Shown one piece after another: positions 26,758-35,717 of a stretch of DNA of 64,000 bases. The notes below the pieces were generated by a model that saw nothing but the letters and a program-made list of their open reading frames with translations, was not told the DNA's origin and searched no databases. The stretch is from positions 1 to 64,000 of the forward strand of contig JAHDWA010000017.1 of assembly GCA_023382535.1 (NCBI GenBank), written 5' to 3'. This DNA is from Anaerolineae bacterium. Lineage in GTDB: Bacteria; Chloroflexota; Anaerolineae; 4572-78; J111. The translations under genes and the position numbers were made by a program. Numbering within the stretch: position 1 is the stretch's first letter; each line of letters starts with the position of its first letter.

Positions 26758-26830
26758 GCCCTCGTAGCTCAGTTGGTAGAGCAGCCGCCTTGTAAGCGGC
26801 AGGTCGTCAGTTCGAGTCTGACCGGGGGCT
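26758..26830 (+). tRNA. trnT: tRNA-Thr (anticodon UGU)
   Basis: Full cloverleaf: acceptor GCCCTCG/CGGGGGC (26758-26764 with 26823-26829), D stem GCTC/GAGC, anticodon stem GCCGC/GCGGC with loop CTTGTAA (anticodon TGT at 26791-26793), T stem GTCAG/CTGAC with TTCGAGT. The discriminator is T at 26830; CCA is not encoded. Its last 24 bases are overlapped on the other strand by the 3' end of nagA. Confidence 0.95.
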
Positions 26831-28051
26831 TTTGCTGTTTTTATCAAACACCCACTGCCCCCCAATCATTGTCCGCCAGGCGCTGAAGTCAGCCTCGAAG
26901 ATGGCCAGATCGGCGTCTTTACTAGCGGCTAGACTACCTTTACGGTCGGCGCAGCCGATGACTCGCGCCGGGGTCAGGCTGACCATGCGCACCGCCTCGA
27001 CCAGGGGAATGCCCACCACCTCCGTCAGAATAGGCACCATCTGATTCAATAGTGTCGTGCTTCCGGCAAAAGCGCTGCGGTCCAGCATCATGCCCACCCC
27101 GTCGCATACCTCATACTCTAACCCGCCCATGCGAAAGCGGCTGCCTTCCGGCAGTCCCGCTCCACTAGTAGCATCGGAGATGGCGCAGAGGCGGTCCGGC
27201 CCCAGGCACTTGTAAGCCAGTTTCATTAAGGTGGGTGGAAGATGCTTGTTATCCGTGATCATTTCCACCGTTAGCCCGTCGAAAGTCAGGCTGGCTTCCA
27301 GCAGGCCCGGTTTGCGCCAGGGACCTTCGCGAACTGTGCTGGATTGGGCACTCCAAATGTGGATGATGTGGCGCAGGCCAAGCTTCATCGCGGCTAAGAC
27401 ATCCTGATCCTGGGCATTGCTGTGACCTGCCGCCGGGATAATACCGAGGTTGACCAGTTCAGTTGTCAGCGCCAGGGCGCCCGGTAACTCAGGCGCGTAG
27501 GTCATAATTTTGATGACATCCGCATGCTCCAGCAGGACCGCCGGAGTGCCGTCGTCAGGATTGCGAATGTGGGCCGGGTCCTGGGCGCCGCGCTGGGCCT
27601 GGCAAAAGTATGGCCCTTCGACATGCACACCCAACACTTGCGCCCCCTGGTGTGACTCTCTCAGCCACTGGCGGCTGAACTCCAGGCAGCGGACCAGGTT
27701 GGGAATTGAGTCGGTCATCGTTGTCGCCAGGAGGGTGGTGACGCCCCGGCTCGCCTGGAGTTCGGTGATCGTGTCAAAAGCTGTGGGGGTGGCTTCGTTA
27801 AATGTATGGTTCAAGGCCCCATGAGTGTGCAGATCAATCAACCCCGGCGTGATGGTCCGTCCCCCGACATCCAGCCGGTCCATGTCAACCCCCAGGGAGT
27901 CAAGCGGGCCAAGCCCGACAATTTTTCCCGCTTCAACCATCACCGCCTGGCCAGTCACAATCTCTTGCGGCAAAATGATTCGACCGTTGACCAAAGCCAA
28001 CCGGCCGCGTGGTTGTTCTAATTTAGGTTCTTCTCTCACCTCTGTTGTCAT
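26807..28051 (-). CDS. nagA: N-acetylglucosamine-6-phosphate deacetylase
   Basis: 414 residues from the ATG at 28051, which shares its A with the TGA of the sulfatase gene and follows GGAAAGGAAAC; a start at 28066 would bury that site. Amidohydrolase fold: His75/His77 in DLHTHG, metal-ligand Glu145 in GVHVEGPYF, His210 in AAGHSNA, a further His in HIIHIW and the catalytic Asp293 in ISDATSGAG. NagA removes acetate from GlcNAc-6-phosphate to give glucosamine-6-phosphate, the substrate of NagB at 42501-43277 in the same cluster. Oddity: the last eight residues (KSPRSDSN) and the stop are encoded antisense to tRNA-Thr. Confidence 0.9.
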   Translation of the reverse strand: MTTEVREEPKLEQPRGRLALVNGRIILPQEIVTGQAVMVEAGKIVGLGPLDSLGVDMDRLDVGGRTITPGLIDLHTHGALNHTFNEATPTAFDTITELQASRGVTTLLATTMTDSIPNLVRCLEFSRQWLRESHQGAQVLGVHVEGPYFCQAQRGAQDPAHIRNPDDGTPAVLLEHADVIKIMTYAPELPGALALTTELVNLGIIPAAGHSNAQDQDVLAAMKLGLRHIIHIWSAQSSTVREGPWRKPGLLEASLTFDGLTVEMITDNKHLPPTLMKLAYKCLGPDRLCAISDATSGAGLPEGSRFRMGGLEYEVCDGVGMMLDRSAFAGSTTLLNQMVPILTEVVGIPLVEAVRMVSLTPARVIGCADRKGSLAASKDADLAIFEADFSAWRTMIGGQWVFDKNSKSPRSDSN

Positions 28052-29463
28052 CAGTTTCCTTTCCATTCCGGACCCACCGGAACAAATCGAAACATGCCAT
28101 ACTGAGCTTTGGACAGATTAAAGTCATCCGTTTGGTGGATGATTTGCCACATCCGGGCAGCCATTGCCTCCAGCACCGGTCGCCAGGCCGGTTCGCGGGC
28201 CAGATTCCGCAGTTCGTGCGGGTCGGCTGTCAAGTCGTACAATTCATCCTCGTCAAAACCGTTGAAGACATACTTGGTGTTGTCCTGCCACACAACCCGC
28301 TGAGTGTAGTAGAAGCGCTGGCCGTGACATTCGGCAAAGGCTTCGGAGGTCCAGGGACCGGGTTCGGCTTGCAGCAGCGGCAGCAGCGACCGGCCATGAC
28401 AGGGGAACTCTACGCCGCCGGCCAATTGAGTCAGGCTCGGTCCCAAATCCAGTGAGCTGACAATCTGCTCGACCACCCGCCCGGCCGGAATACCCGGCCC
28501 GCTGAGGATGAGTGGAATCCGGTACGCTTCTTCAAAAGCGGGGATACCCTTGAGAAAGAGCCGGTGCGCGCCGACGTAGTCGCCGTGGTCAGAGGTAAAA
28601 ACGACCAGCGTGTTCTCAGCCTGTCCGGTCTCTTCTAACACGGCCAGGAGACGCCCGATCTGGTCGTCCACCAACGTGCAGTAGGCATAGTAGCAGGCAA
28701 TGGCCTGGGCAAAGTGCGACCACTCCAACTGCCGCCAGACCTGCTGGATGCGCCGGTAGATGGCGGGCCGGCCTAATAAGGCATCGGCAAAACTCGGTGG
28801 GCGAGGGATGTCGGCTGGGTTGTAACGCTGGTAGTAGACCTCCGGCACGACATACGGGTCGTGGGGAGCCTCGGTGCTGAGAAAGAGGGCCCAGGGACGA
28901 TCAGGGCTGCGGGCAGCCTGGCGCAAAAAGTTGATGCCGTCGTTGTAGAGGCCGTATTCCGGCGTGGCTTCAACCGGGTCATCGGTGACGCCGCACAAGA
29001 GGAAATCTTTGTAGCCCTTTTGCTGCACCGTCACCCGCAGCCGCATGGGGCCGCCGCGCTCGACCAACCCCTGGAGCTGTTGGTAGCGCTCGACATCGTA
29101 GGTTTCAAAGCCAAAGTTTTCCAGGCGGTTAGTACGCTCAATGTGCCACTTGCCCAGGTAAGCCGTGTGGTAGCCGGCCTGCTGCAAGGTGCGGCTCCAG
29201 AAGGGCAGATTGGGCTTCAACTCGGCCCGGTATGGCTCGACCGCGTGGGTCACGTCAACCATGCCGTGACTGTGCGGCAGCAGCCCGGTCATCAGACTGG
29301 CCCGGCTGGGAGAACAAATGGGGTTGGGGGCGTAGCAGCGGGCAAAGCGGGTGCCGGCAGCGGCCAGGCGGTTCAGGTGCGGGGTCTGGCAGAGAGTAGC
29401 CGGCTCGATGGTGGCCGCTTGCTGCTGGTCGGTAATTAAGAAAAGTAAATTGGGTTGGGACAT
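28051..29463 (-). CDS. Type I (formylglycine) sulfatase
   Basis: 470 residues, ATG at 29463 after AAGGAGG. Alkaline-phosphatase fold sulfatase: LITDQQ near the N-terminus supplies metal-binding Asp; Cys50 in CSPSR is the residue converted to formylglycine, followed by ASLMTG and LLPHSHG; GKWHIERT and VVFTSDHGDYVG hold further active-site residues. The maturation enzyme is not in this window. No signal peptide is visible, so it probably acts in the cytoplasm on imported sulfated sugar (inference). One-base overlap with nagA makes a shared transcript very likely. Confidence 0.9.
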   Translation of the reverse strand: MSQPNLLFLITDQQQAATIEPATLCQTPHLNRLAAAGTRFARCYAPNPICSPSRASLMTGLLPHSHGMVDVTHAVEPYRAELKPNLPFWSRTLQQAGYHTAYLGKWHIERTNRLENFGFETYDVERYQQLQGLVERGGPMRLRVTVQQKGYKDFLLCGVTDDPVEATPEYGLYNDGINFLRQAARSPDRPWALFLSTEAPHDPYVVPEVYYQRYNPADIPRPPSFADALLGRPAIYRRIQQVWRQLEWSHFAQAIACYYAYCTLVDDQIGRLLAVLEETGQAENTLVVFTSDHGDYVGAHRLFLKGIPAFEEAYRIPLILSGPGIPAGRVVEQIVSSLDLGPSLTQLAGGVEFPCHGRSLLPLLQAEPGPWTSEAFAECHGQRFYYTQRVVWQDNTKYVFNGFDEDELYDLTADPHELRNLAREPAWRPVLEAMAARMWQIIHQTDDFNLSKAQYGMFRFVPVGPEWKGN

Positions 29464-29497
29464 AGGCGCCTCCTTCGTAAATAGCCTTCACCCCCAA

Positions 29498-29520
29498 CCC
29501 CTCTCCCAGTGGGAGAGGGG
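29498..29520. repeat. Ten-base-pair hairpin between transporter and sulfatase genes
   Basis: CCCCTCTCCC and GGGAGAGGGG close a three-base loop. The flanks CACCCCC and GGGGTGAGGG extend the symmetry. This word is a widespread small intergenic palindrome. The rest of the 216-base gap (29580-29660) contains several weaker hairpins. Confidence 0.55.
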
Positions 29521-29679
29521 AGTCGCGCCAGCGACGGGGTGAGGGCTTATTCATCACTGGCAGCGTACCACAGGTTTGTGACGACTCCGTTAAAGTGGAG
29601 GGCAAGGCTGGCCTTGTGGCCTGCCCAAGCAAACTTTGCCCTTCCGCTTTTCAAGCGAAATTATATCTTAAACCACTGT

Positions 29680-31035
29680 TCAATTGGCCGGTGCACCGGT
29701 TTGCAGCGGGCTGCGGCTGGCATCACGGATCTGCACGGCCTGCATCACCTGCCGGCTGCGCCGCCACAACCATAAGGATTGCAGCGACATACCGGCGGTC
29801 ACCGCAGTCAAGCCGACATACAGGCCGGAGACCTGGCCCCAGACAATTCCGGCCCCCAGGATGCCGCCACAAGCCAACAGAAATGCAACCACCGATTCGG
29901 TCACGCCCCGGGTGTGGCGGCTGTAGGTGATGGCGCCCTGGTACCAGCTTTGCAGGACGCGCAAACCGGGCAGCAGGAGACCCAGCCACAGCCCCTGCTG
30001 GGCCAGGGCCGCCAGTGAGGGGGTCAGCGCCGCTACCTGTCCCAACCAGAGCGCCGCCACGGGTGTGGCAATCACCAGGAATAAGAGCAGGGTCATGGCA
30101 GTAACCAGTAGAGCTGTGAACCGGCGCAGCCCCTGGACCGCGTGAGTCTCATCCAGCAGGGCAATCACCGCCTCATGGTAAGCAATCCCGGGACTTTGCC
30201 ACATAATCAGCAGCCCCCACACCACCGGCCACACCGCCAGCGACTCCAACGGCTGGGGCATCCGGCTCAGCGCCGCGCTGACCAGGGGCTGGACCAGCAT
30301 GGTCAGCAGGACGGTTACGGCCAGGGGGATATAAAAACGCAAAAAGGCCTCCAACGTTAAGCGGGGTGTCACCGGCGCGGCCCGCTTGAGCTGGTAGCGT
30401 TGGACAGGACGAGTCCGCCAGCCCGTATAAAGCGCCTCGCTGACCACACCAATGATAATGGCACTTGCGGCAACCACTGTCCCGGGCATACGGCCCCACA
30501 GATAACCCACTGCCAGGGTCAGGCTGTCACCGCTGAGCCGGAGCAGCGATCCCCAAATGACCGCCTGGGCCTGGTCGAAACGGATCAGCACACCCTGCTG
30601 AAAGCGGCGATAGGCTGTGCCGGCGGACCAGGGCGTCATGATCATCAGTCCCAACCGGGCCGGTTCGATGATTTCAGCCGGCGCTCCCAGCAGGTCGCGG
30701 ACGACCAAGTAGTAGAGAGGGGTGAAGGCAATCAGGGCGTGGAGCGCGGTCAGCAGGGCCACGACGGCCAGCATAAAGCGGCGCACCTGCCGGTAAGAGT
30801 CCCAATCCTTGCTGAGGGCCGTGGAAGCGGCCAGGAGCATGGTGCTGGGCGCCTGGATCAAGGTGGAGATCGAAAAGACGATGCCCCAGGCGGCCAGGTT
30901 GACCTCCTGCTGCTCCAGGCGGGCAATGACCGCGCTGATCAGGGGCAGTTCGCTGGTCATCAAGAGCCAACTGGCGGCCAGCGGCCACCAGGTTCGGACA
31001 ATCCGCCGCAGGGGCAGGCTCGGTTGAGAGGTCAT
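29680..31035 (-). CDS. Multipass membrane transporter, MATE/MOP-like
   Basis: 451 residues, ATG at 31035, overlapping the AGE gene stop by four bases. About twelve hydrophobic helices appear in two halves, with the second half opening FYIPLAVTVLLTMLVQPLVS. This arrangement suggests the MOP superfamily (MATE, flippases, ANKH-like exporters), but no family-defining motif is certain. In this cluster it could export a product or move a sugar derivative; that is inference. Confidence 0.6.
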   Translation of the reverse strand: MTSQPSLPLRRIVRTWWPLAASWLLMTSELPLISAVIARLEQQEVNLAAWGIVFSISTLIQAPSTMLLAASTALSKDWDSYRQVRRFMLAVVALLTALHALIAFTPLYYLVVRDLLGAPAEIIEPARLGLMIMTPWSAGTAYRRFQQGVLIRFDQAQAVIWGSLLRLSGDSLTLAVGYLWGRMPGTVVAASAIIIGVVSEALYTGWRTRPVQRYQLKRAAPVTPRLTLEAFLRFYIPLAVTVLLTMLVQPLVSAALSRMPQPLESLAVWPVVWGLLIMWQSPGIAYHEAVIALLDETHAVQGLRRFTALLVTAMTLLLFLVIATPVAALWLGQVAALTPSLAALAQQGLWLGLLLPGLRVLQSWYQGAITYSRHTRGVTESVVAFLLACGGILGAGIVWGQVSGLYVGLTAVTAGMSLQSLWLWRRSRQVMQAVQIRDASRSPLQTGAPAN

Positions 31036-32237
31036 ACGGTGGCGATGACCCCGGGTGACTTATCGGCCAGCCGCTGCAAGACCTGAATGCAGTAGATCAG
31101 CGCCCGCGGCAGGTGAAACGGGTCTTTGACCGGCAGGGCCACGGTTTCGGTGAATTTACGCCCCTGGCGGTCCAGCTTTTGAGTCCATTCGCCGTAGGAC
31201 GTTACCGGGTAGTGGCTGAAGGCGTAGTTGTGAACTTTTCCAAACCAGTCCAGGCACCACTGTTCTTTTGAAATCTCATAAGCCAGCAGCAGGGCATAGA
31301 GCGCTTCGGTATGCGGCCACCAGATTTTTGAATCGGCAAATTTCCACCAGGGTGTGCCACCGGCAGCATCACGAGCCAGCAGCAGGCCGCCGTACTCGTC
31401 ATCCCAGGCGAGTTCGGCATGCCATTTGATCGTCTCGACAGCCTGTTGGATGCGCTCCTTATCCCCTAAGGACCGGAAGATGTGAATCATAAACCACATG
31501 GACTCGATGGCGTGGCCCGGCACAATAGCCCGACCCTGAGGCGAGGCGATCAATGAGCCATCCAGGGAAGTGAACTCGTACAGCAATTTCTGTTCGGGCC
31601 GCCGGTAAACATCCATGATTTCACGGGCGTGATAAAGACCGGCCTCGACGATATCGGGCCGGTTCAGGAAATGGCCCAACTCGTGAAACACCAGCGAGAA
31701 GATCATCGAAATACCGTGAGCTTTGACTCCTTCAGGCAATGGGTAAGGCTCAGTCTTGTAAGAGCCGGGCCGGGTCAGACGGCGCTGCACGTTTTCATAA
31801 GTTGCCAGGGCCAGGTCAATCGCTTCCGGGTCGCCGCTGGCGCGGGCGAACTCGGTCAAGCCGTAGATGGCAAAGCCGTCGGCGTAGATGCTGGTCGCTC
31901 CTTGCAGAACGTCACCATTCTGGCTGACGCAGAAGACCCACCGGCCCTGTTCATCCCGGCCGACCCGTTTGACAAAGTCGAAGATGTGCCGGGCGGCGTC
32001 AAGCCATTCCGGCCTCGGCTCGATTTTATTGTACAAGGCAGAAAAGGTCCAAATGGCCCGCAGTTGGGACCACATGTACTTGTCGGTACTGAGGACTTGT
32101 CCTTCATCAGAGATGCAGGTCAGGAGGCCGCCATTCCGGCGGTCAATAGCGTGGGTGAGCCAGAAGGGTACCACTCGTTCCAGCAGCTCGGCCCGGTAGA
32201 TGGCCAGCAGGTCAACAAAGCGGGGAGTGATTTGCAT
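31032..32237 (-). CDS. N-acylglucosamine 2-epimerase (AGE) family protein
   Basis: 401 residues, ATG at 32237 after AAGGATAGACC, three bases from the previous stop. The (alpha/alpha)6-barrel of AGE enzymes is recognisable from YMWSQLRAIWTFSALYN, YADGFAIYGLTEFA, GHAIESMWFMIHIFR and KIWWPHTEALYALLLA; the His residues in GHAIE and WPHTE correspond to the catalytic pair of the family. Members interconvert GlcNAc and ManNAc or epimerise other sugars (cellobiose, mannose). Its company with NagA and NagB favours an amino sugar as substrate. Confidence 0.85.
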   Translation of the reverse strand: MQITPRFVDLLAIYRAELLERVVPFWLTHAIDRRNGGLLTCISDEGQVLSTDKYMWSQLRAIWTFSALYNKIEPRPEWLDAARHIFDFVKRVGRDEQGRWVFCVSQNGDVLQGATSIYADGFAIYGLTEFARASGDPEAIDLALATYENVQRRLTRPGSYKTEPYPLPEGVKAHGISMIFSLVFHELGHFLNRPDIVEAGLYHAREIMDVYRRPEQKLLYEFTSLDGSLIASPQGRAIVPGHAIESMWFMIHIFRSLGDKERIQQAVETIKWHAELAWDDEYGGLLLARDAAGGTPWWKFADSKIWWPHTEALYALLLAYEISKEQWCLDWFGKVHNYAFSHYPVTSYGEWTQKLDRQGRKFTETVALPVKDPFHLPRALIYCIQVLQRLADKSPGVIATV

Positions 32238-32240
32238 GGT

Positions 32241-33344
32241 CTATCCTTGTAACCTGGCCGCCTCTGCCTCAGCTTCGGCCCAGGTTTTACAAATCTTCTT
32301 GTGGATGACGCCGGTCTTGATGTGATCCAGCGACTCGGGTAGATGACCGTCCCACAGCAGGCAAACTTTCTTTTGCTCGGCAATCTCGTAGCGAGCCATG
32401 AAGTCCTGCATTTCGGGGTTACCAAATTGAATGGCCGTGACGCCGGCCGTGTCGGTCATATGCTCGTAAAACTGGTTGCCCCGGCCGCAGAAGTGGAGCA
32501 GCCCGCCTTGAGTCGTCTGGAAGGCTTCGGCATTGTAGGGCTTGACAAACTCCTCATACATCTTGCCCGACATCATCACCGCCGAGTCGTCCGACATGCG
32601 GCCGCCCCCACTAATCTTGTAAGAAAAGGAATAGCCGACATCCAGTGGCTCGTTCAGTAACTGCTTATGGTGGCGGATAACGGCCAGGTACAGGTCGGTC
32701 GAGAAGCGCATTAGCCGATGCACCAGGTCAGGTTGATCGTTGACCAGATAGTAGACATTGCCCCCGGCAATGTTGACCGCCGTGTTGAACGGCCCCTGGG
32801 CGTCGGGGCAGCCGATGCGGATGGTCTGGCTGAGCTTGGGGTAAGGGGCCAGCATCTCGCGGAAGTACGCCTCGGTTTCCCAGACCTGCGCCGCGACGCC
32901 GGTGTCCATAGCGGGCAGGCCCCGCTCCAGGATGGTTTCAATCTCTTCGACGGTCTGGGCTGCCTCGGCCCAGGGCATGTTATCCTGATCCTGCCAGTGC
33001 GGGCAGCCAACCATGCTTGCCAGCAGCACCAGGCCGTAGTTGGCCCGGATGGTGTAGGCGCGGTCGTCTTTGAGCAAAGCGCCTTCGTAGGCGCGCGTCA
33101 GCTCCGAGACCAGCATCTTGGCCGGGTCGCGATAGGTTTCGCTATAGGGGATGCGCAGCCAGCCCGGCGGGAAGTCGTGCTGGTGGTGGCCCCAGTCATC
33201 GCGCACGCTGACGATGGTTGGCCGGCGGTCCACCGGCTCGAAGCGCCAGGCCGCGCTCTGGCGGGCTTCGGCCTTTTGCACGTGGGATATGTCAACCAGC
33301 GCTTCCAGTTTTTCTAAATAAGGTTCGGGATTAAAATCAGACAT
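32241..33344 (-). CDS. Uroporphyrinogen decarboxylase-fold protein (first to be distant from HemE)
   Basis: 367 residues, ATG at 33344 after GAGAGG. The URO-D/MtaA TIM barrel is suggested by MGCPHWQDQD, GPFNTAVNIAGG, the segment MMSGKMYEEFVKPYN and GGLLHFCGRGNQFYEHM, where Cys and His are placed as in the zinc-binding methyltransferases of this fold. The heme-enzyme motifs for carboxylate binding are not evident, so a heme role is unlikely. Members with this layout in sugar clusters have no settled function; a methyl-transfer or demethylation role is a guess. Confidence 0.65.
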   Translation of the reverse strand: MSDFNPEPYLEKLEALVDISHVQKAEARQSAAWRFEPVDRRPTIVSVRDDWGHHQHDFPPGWLRIPYSETYRDPAKMLVSELTRAYEGALLKDDRAYTIRANYGLVLLASMVGCPHWQDQDNMPWAEAAQTVEEIETILERGLPAMDTGVAAQVWETEAYFREMLAPYPKLSQTIRIGCPDAQGPFNTAVNIAGGNVYYLVNDQPDLVHRLMRFSTDLYLAVIRHHKQLLNEPLDVGYSFSYKISGGGRMSDDSAVMMSGKMYEEFVKPYNAEAFQTTQGGLLHFCGRGNQFYEHMTDTAGVTAIQFGNPEMQDFMARYEIAEQKKVCLLWDGHLPESLDHIKTGVIHKKICKTWAEAEAEAARLQG

Positions 33345-33362
33345 AAAACCTCTCGAAAATAG

Positions 33363-34427
33363 TCAACGATCCGGCGCCAGCGTTGGCGCTGTCCAGGTTC
33401 GAGCGGCGGCGAGCATGGCGTCCAGACTAGCCGCCGGTGTTCCCGGCGAAACGCCGCCGCCCACCGACAGGATCATGCCGCCGCCAGGGGCAGCCTTATC
33501 CAGGCAGGACTTGGCCCATTCTGCCACCACCTGGGGTGTTTCGCGCACGGCTATTTCAAGGGGCGGGACATTCCCCATCATAGCCACGCGGTGTCCCATT
33601 TGAGCTTTGACGGTCGCAATATCTGCCTTGTGGGTAAAATTGAAAACATCAAAATTGGCCTCGGCCAGGGCCGGATAAAGGTGGGCGCAGGGCGTGTCGT
33701 TGTGATAAATACGGATCAGCCCCTCAAATTCATCAAAAATGCGGCGAAGCAGCGGCGCGACAAACTCATTGTAGTGATTTACGGAAATCATGCCAACAAT
33801 GTCGTCCAGCAGCATGATGCCTTCCGGCTGGCGGATTTGCTCCAGTTGGGCGTGCAGCCAGCGAATGATCGTCGTGGTCAGCGTGTCTAAAAAGCGGCTA
33901 ATTTCTTTGGGATGGGTAATCAGCCCGGTCATCAGGTCGGTGATGCCCATGATCCAGCCGGCAGTGACCATGGGACCGCGGGCGGCGACCATGTTGATTC
34001 CCAACCCTTCCGCTTGCAGCCGTTCTTCGGCATGTTTGTACAAGCGCAGGGCTAGTGGCATATAGCCATCTTCATAAGGATCGGCGGCAGGCACATCGGC
34101 CCAAAGGGATATGTCGGTGGTAACCGGCTCGATGGAAGGAGGTCTATCCTCGTGAAAATGAACCCGCGCCCCAAAGGCGGACGGTTCGGCGGCCATGCCA
34201 TACTCGACCCAAAAACCCGGTATCCAAACGGCGTCAGGAAAGCGGTCCAGCAAATCCTTGTGGATTTCCAGCCACTTATCCGGCAGCAAGAAGAAATCCA
34301 GAGTATGGATGCCGGCATAGCCGGGCAGCCAGGGGCTGTCAACAATAAAAGCTACCGGAACCTGCTCCGGCTCTTCCAGGCGGGCCGCTTGTTTAAAGCG
34401 CTGCCAGGGTGTGGTCATAACATTCAT
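33363..34427 (-). CDS. Uroporphyrinogen decarboxylase-fold protein (MtaA/CmuA-like)
   Basis: 354 residues, ATG at 34427 after a GGGGG run. Features of the URO-D superfamily: GPMVTAGWIMGITDLMTGL, LLDDIVGMISVNHYNEFVAPLLRRI, then IYHNDTPCAHLYPALAEANFD with the His and Cys seen in cobalamin-linked methyltransferases, and GNVPPLEIAV near the end. It is 18 bases upstream of the second URO-D-fold gene. No corrinoid protein gene or activase is in the window, so the methyl acceptor, if any, is not apparent. Confidence 0.7.
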   Translation of the reverse strand: MNVMTTPWQRFKQAARLEEPEQVPVAFIVDSPWLPGYAGIHTLDFFLLPDKWLEIHKDLLDRFPDAVWIPGFWVEYGMAAEPSAFGARVHFHEDRPPSIEPVTTDISLWADVPAADPYEDGYMPLALRLYKHAEERLQAEGLGINMVAARGPMVTAGWIMGITDLMTGLITHPKEISRFLDTLTTTIIRWLHAQLEQIRQPEGIMLLDDIVGMISVNHYNEFVAPLLRRIFDEFEGLIRIYHNDTPCAHLYPALAEANFDVFNFTHKADIATVKAQMGHRVAMMGNVPPLEIAVRETPQVVAEWAKSCLDKAAPGGGMILSVGGGVSPGTPAASLDAMLAAARTWTAPTLAPDR

Positions 34428-34485
34428 TCCCCCTTGTCTTGTTTAAGGTATAACTACCCAGAAAAGCTCTTTCCAGCCATTTTGG

Positions 34486-34548
34486 GCCGGGATTTGGGGA
34501 TTAGGAGATTTTCTCCTTATTTTTATCCCCAAATCCCCTAATCTCGGC
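34486..34548. repeat. 63-base palindromic element, copy A, downstream of the oppF-like gene
   Basis: Arms of 24 bases (34486-34509 and 34525-34548) pair with a few mismatches around an AT-rich middle. Copy B at 35646-35709 is nearly identical but inverted: arm 1 of A matches the complement of arm 2 of B with one difference, and the reverse. Confidence 0.75.
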
Positions 34549-34566
34549 GAAAACATTTCCAAAGGT

Positions 34567-35619
34567 CTATGACTCTGCAGAACTACTCGTGCTCTGGCCA
34601 AGGCCGGCCAATTTTAACTCGCGAGCGCGGTGGCAACTGACGTAATGCTGCGCTGAGATTTCCTCTAAAGGCGGCGTTTGGGTGCGACAGATATCAACCA
34701 CGTAAGGGCAGCGGGGATGGAAATAGCAGCCGGACGGCGGATTGGCCGGGCTGGGAACTTCCCCTTTGAGCGGCGTCATCTGGGAGCGGATGCGCGGGTC
34801 GGCCACCGGCACGGCTGACAACAGAGCCGAGGTGTAGGGATGCCGGGGCGCATTAAAGATTTCTTCGGTCGGGGCCATCTCGACGATTTTGCCGACGTAC
34901 ATCACGGCCACTCGGTCGCTGATGTGCTTGACCACGCTTAAATCGTGGGCCACAAAGAGGTAGGTTAAGTGAAGCCGCTGCTGCAGCTCCAGCAGCAGGT
35001 TCAGCACCTGCGCCTGCACCGACACGTCCAGGGCTGACACCGGCTCATCGGCGACCACCAGGCGTGGATGCAAGGCCAGCGCGCGGGCAATAACGATACG
35101 CTGGCGCTGTCCGCCGCTAAAAGCGTGGGGATAGCGGCGCATGTATTCCGGCCGCAGCCCCACCAGGCGCAGCATTTCGGCCACCCGCTCGGTACGCTCG
35201 CGGCGATTGGTGACGCCGTTAACCAGCAGCGGCTCGCCGACGATGTCGAGCAGGTTCATGCGCGGGTTGAGCGAGGCAAAAGGGTCTTGAAAGATCATCT
35301 GCATCTCGCGGCGGAGGGGCCGGATTTCGGCCCTGGGCAGGGCGGCGATGTCAACCAGGCGGTTGTCCTGAGTGTGGAAACGGATTTCGCCGCCGGTTGG
35401 GTTAAGCGCTCGCAGAATGCAGCGAGCGGTCGTCGTTTTGCCGCAGCCGCTCTCGCCCACCAGGCCCAACGTTTCGCCCTCGTTGACATAGAAGCTGACA
35501 TCATCCACGGCGCGCACGTGGCCGATAACTTTTCTAAGAAATCCCTTTTTGATGGGAAAGTATTTTTTCAGGTTATTAACTTCCAGGAGTTTCTGGCCGT
35601 TTGAGGTTGTATTCAGCAC
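34567..35619 (-). CDS. Oligopeptide/oligosaccharide ABC transporter ATPase, OppF/DppF type
   Basis: 350 residues from a GTG at 35619 with GAGG five bases before it. Walker A GESGCGKT, signature FSGGQRQR and Walker [13 protein letters not shown] are all present. The C-terminal oligopeptide extension has [14 protein letters not shown] and a cysteine cluster C-x5-C-x6-C, as in DppD/F proteins that hold an iron-sulfur cluster. It energises the permeases encoded at 36912-39092. The gene is bracketed by the two inverted palindromes. Confidence 0.92.
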   Translation of the reverse strand: MLNTTSNGQKLLEVNNLKKYFPIKKGFLRKVIGHVRAVDDVSFYVNEGETLGLVGESGCGKTTTARCILRALNPTGGEIRFHTQDNRLVDIAALPRAEIRPLRREMQMIFQDPFASLNPRMNLLDIVGEPLLVNGVTNRRERTERVAEMLRLVGLRPEYMRRYPHAFSGGQRQRIVIARALALHPRLVVADEPVSALDVSVQAQVLNLLLELQQRLHLTYLFVAHDLSVVKHISDRVAVMYVGKIVEMAPTEEIFNAPRHPYTSALLSAVPVADPRIRSQMTPLKGEVPSPANPPSGCYFHPRCPYVVDICRTQTPPLEEISAQHYVSCHRARELKLAGLGQSTSSSAES

Positions 35620-35645
35620 GATTACCTCGGTTCTGGGCTGATTGG

Positions 35646-35709
35646 GCCGGGATTAGGGGATTTGGGGATAAAAAATTAAAGAAAAATCTCCTAATCCCCC
35701 AATCCCGGC
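35646..35709. repeat. 63-base palindromic element, copy B, upstream of the oppF-like gene
   Basis: Arms 35646-35669 and 35686-35709 with an A-rich centre. It is the inverted partner of the element at 34486-34548 and fills most of the 98-base gap between the two ATPase genes. Confidence 0.75.
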
Positions 35710-35717
35710 GAAATCAT

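Noticed and set aside
32241..34427. Heme biosynthesis (hemE) genes
   Set aside because: Both proteins have the URO-D fold, but they sit in a sugar operon and resemble the MtaA/CmuA side of the family; no other heme gene is near.
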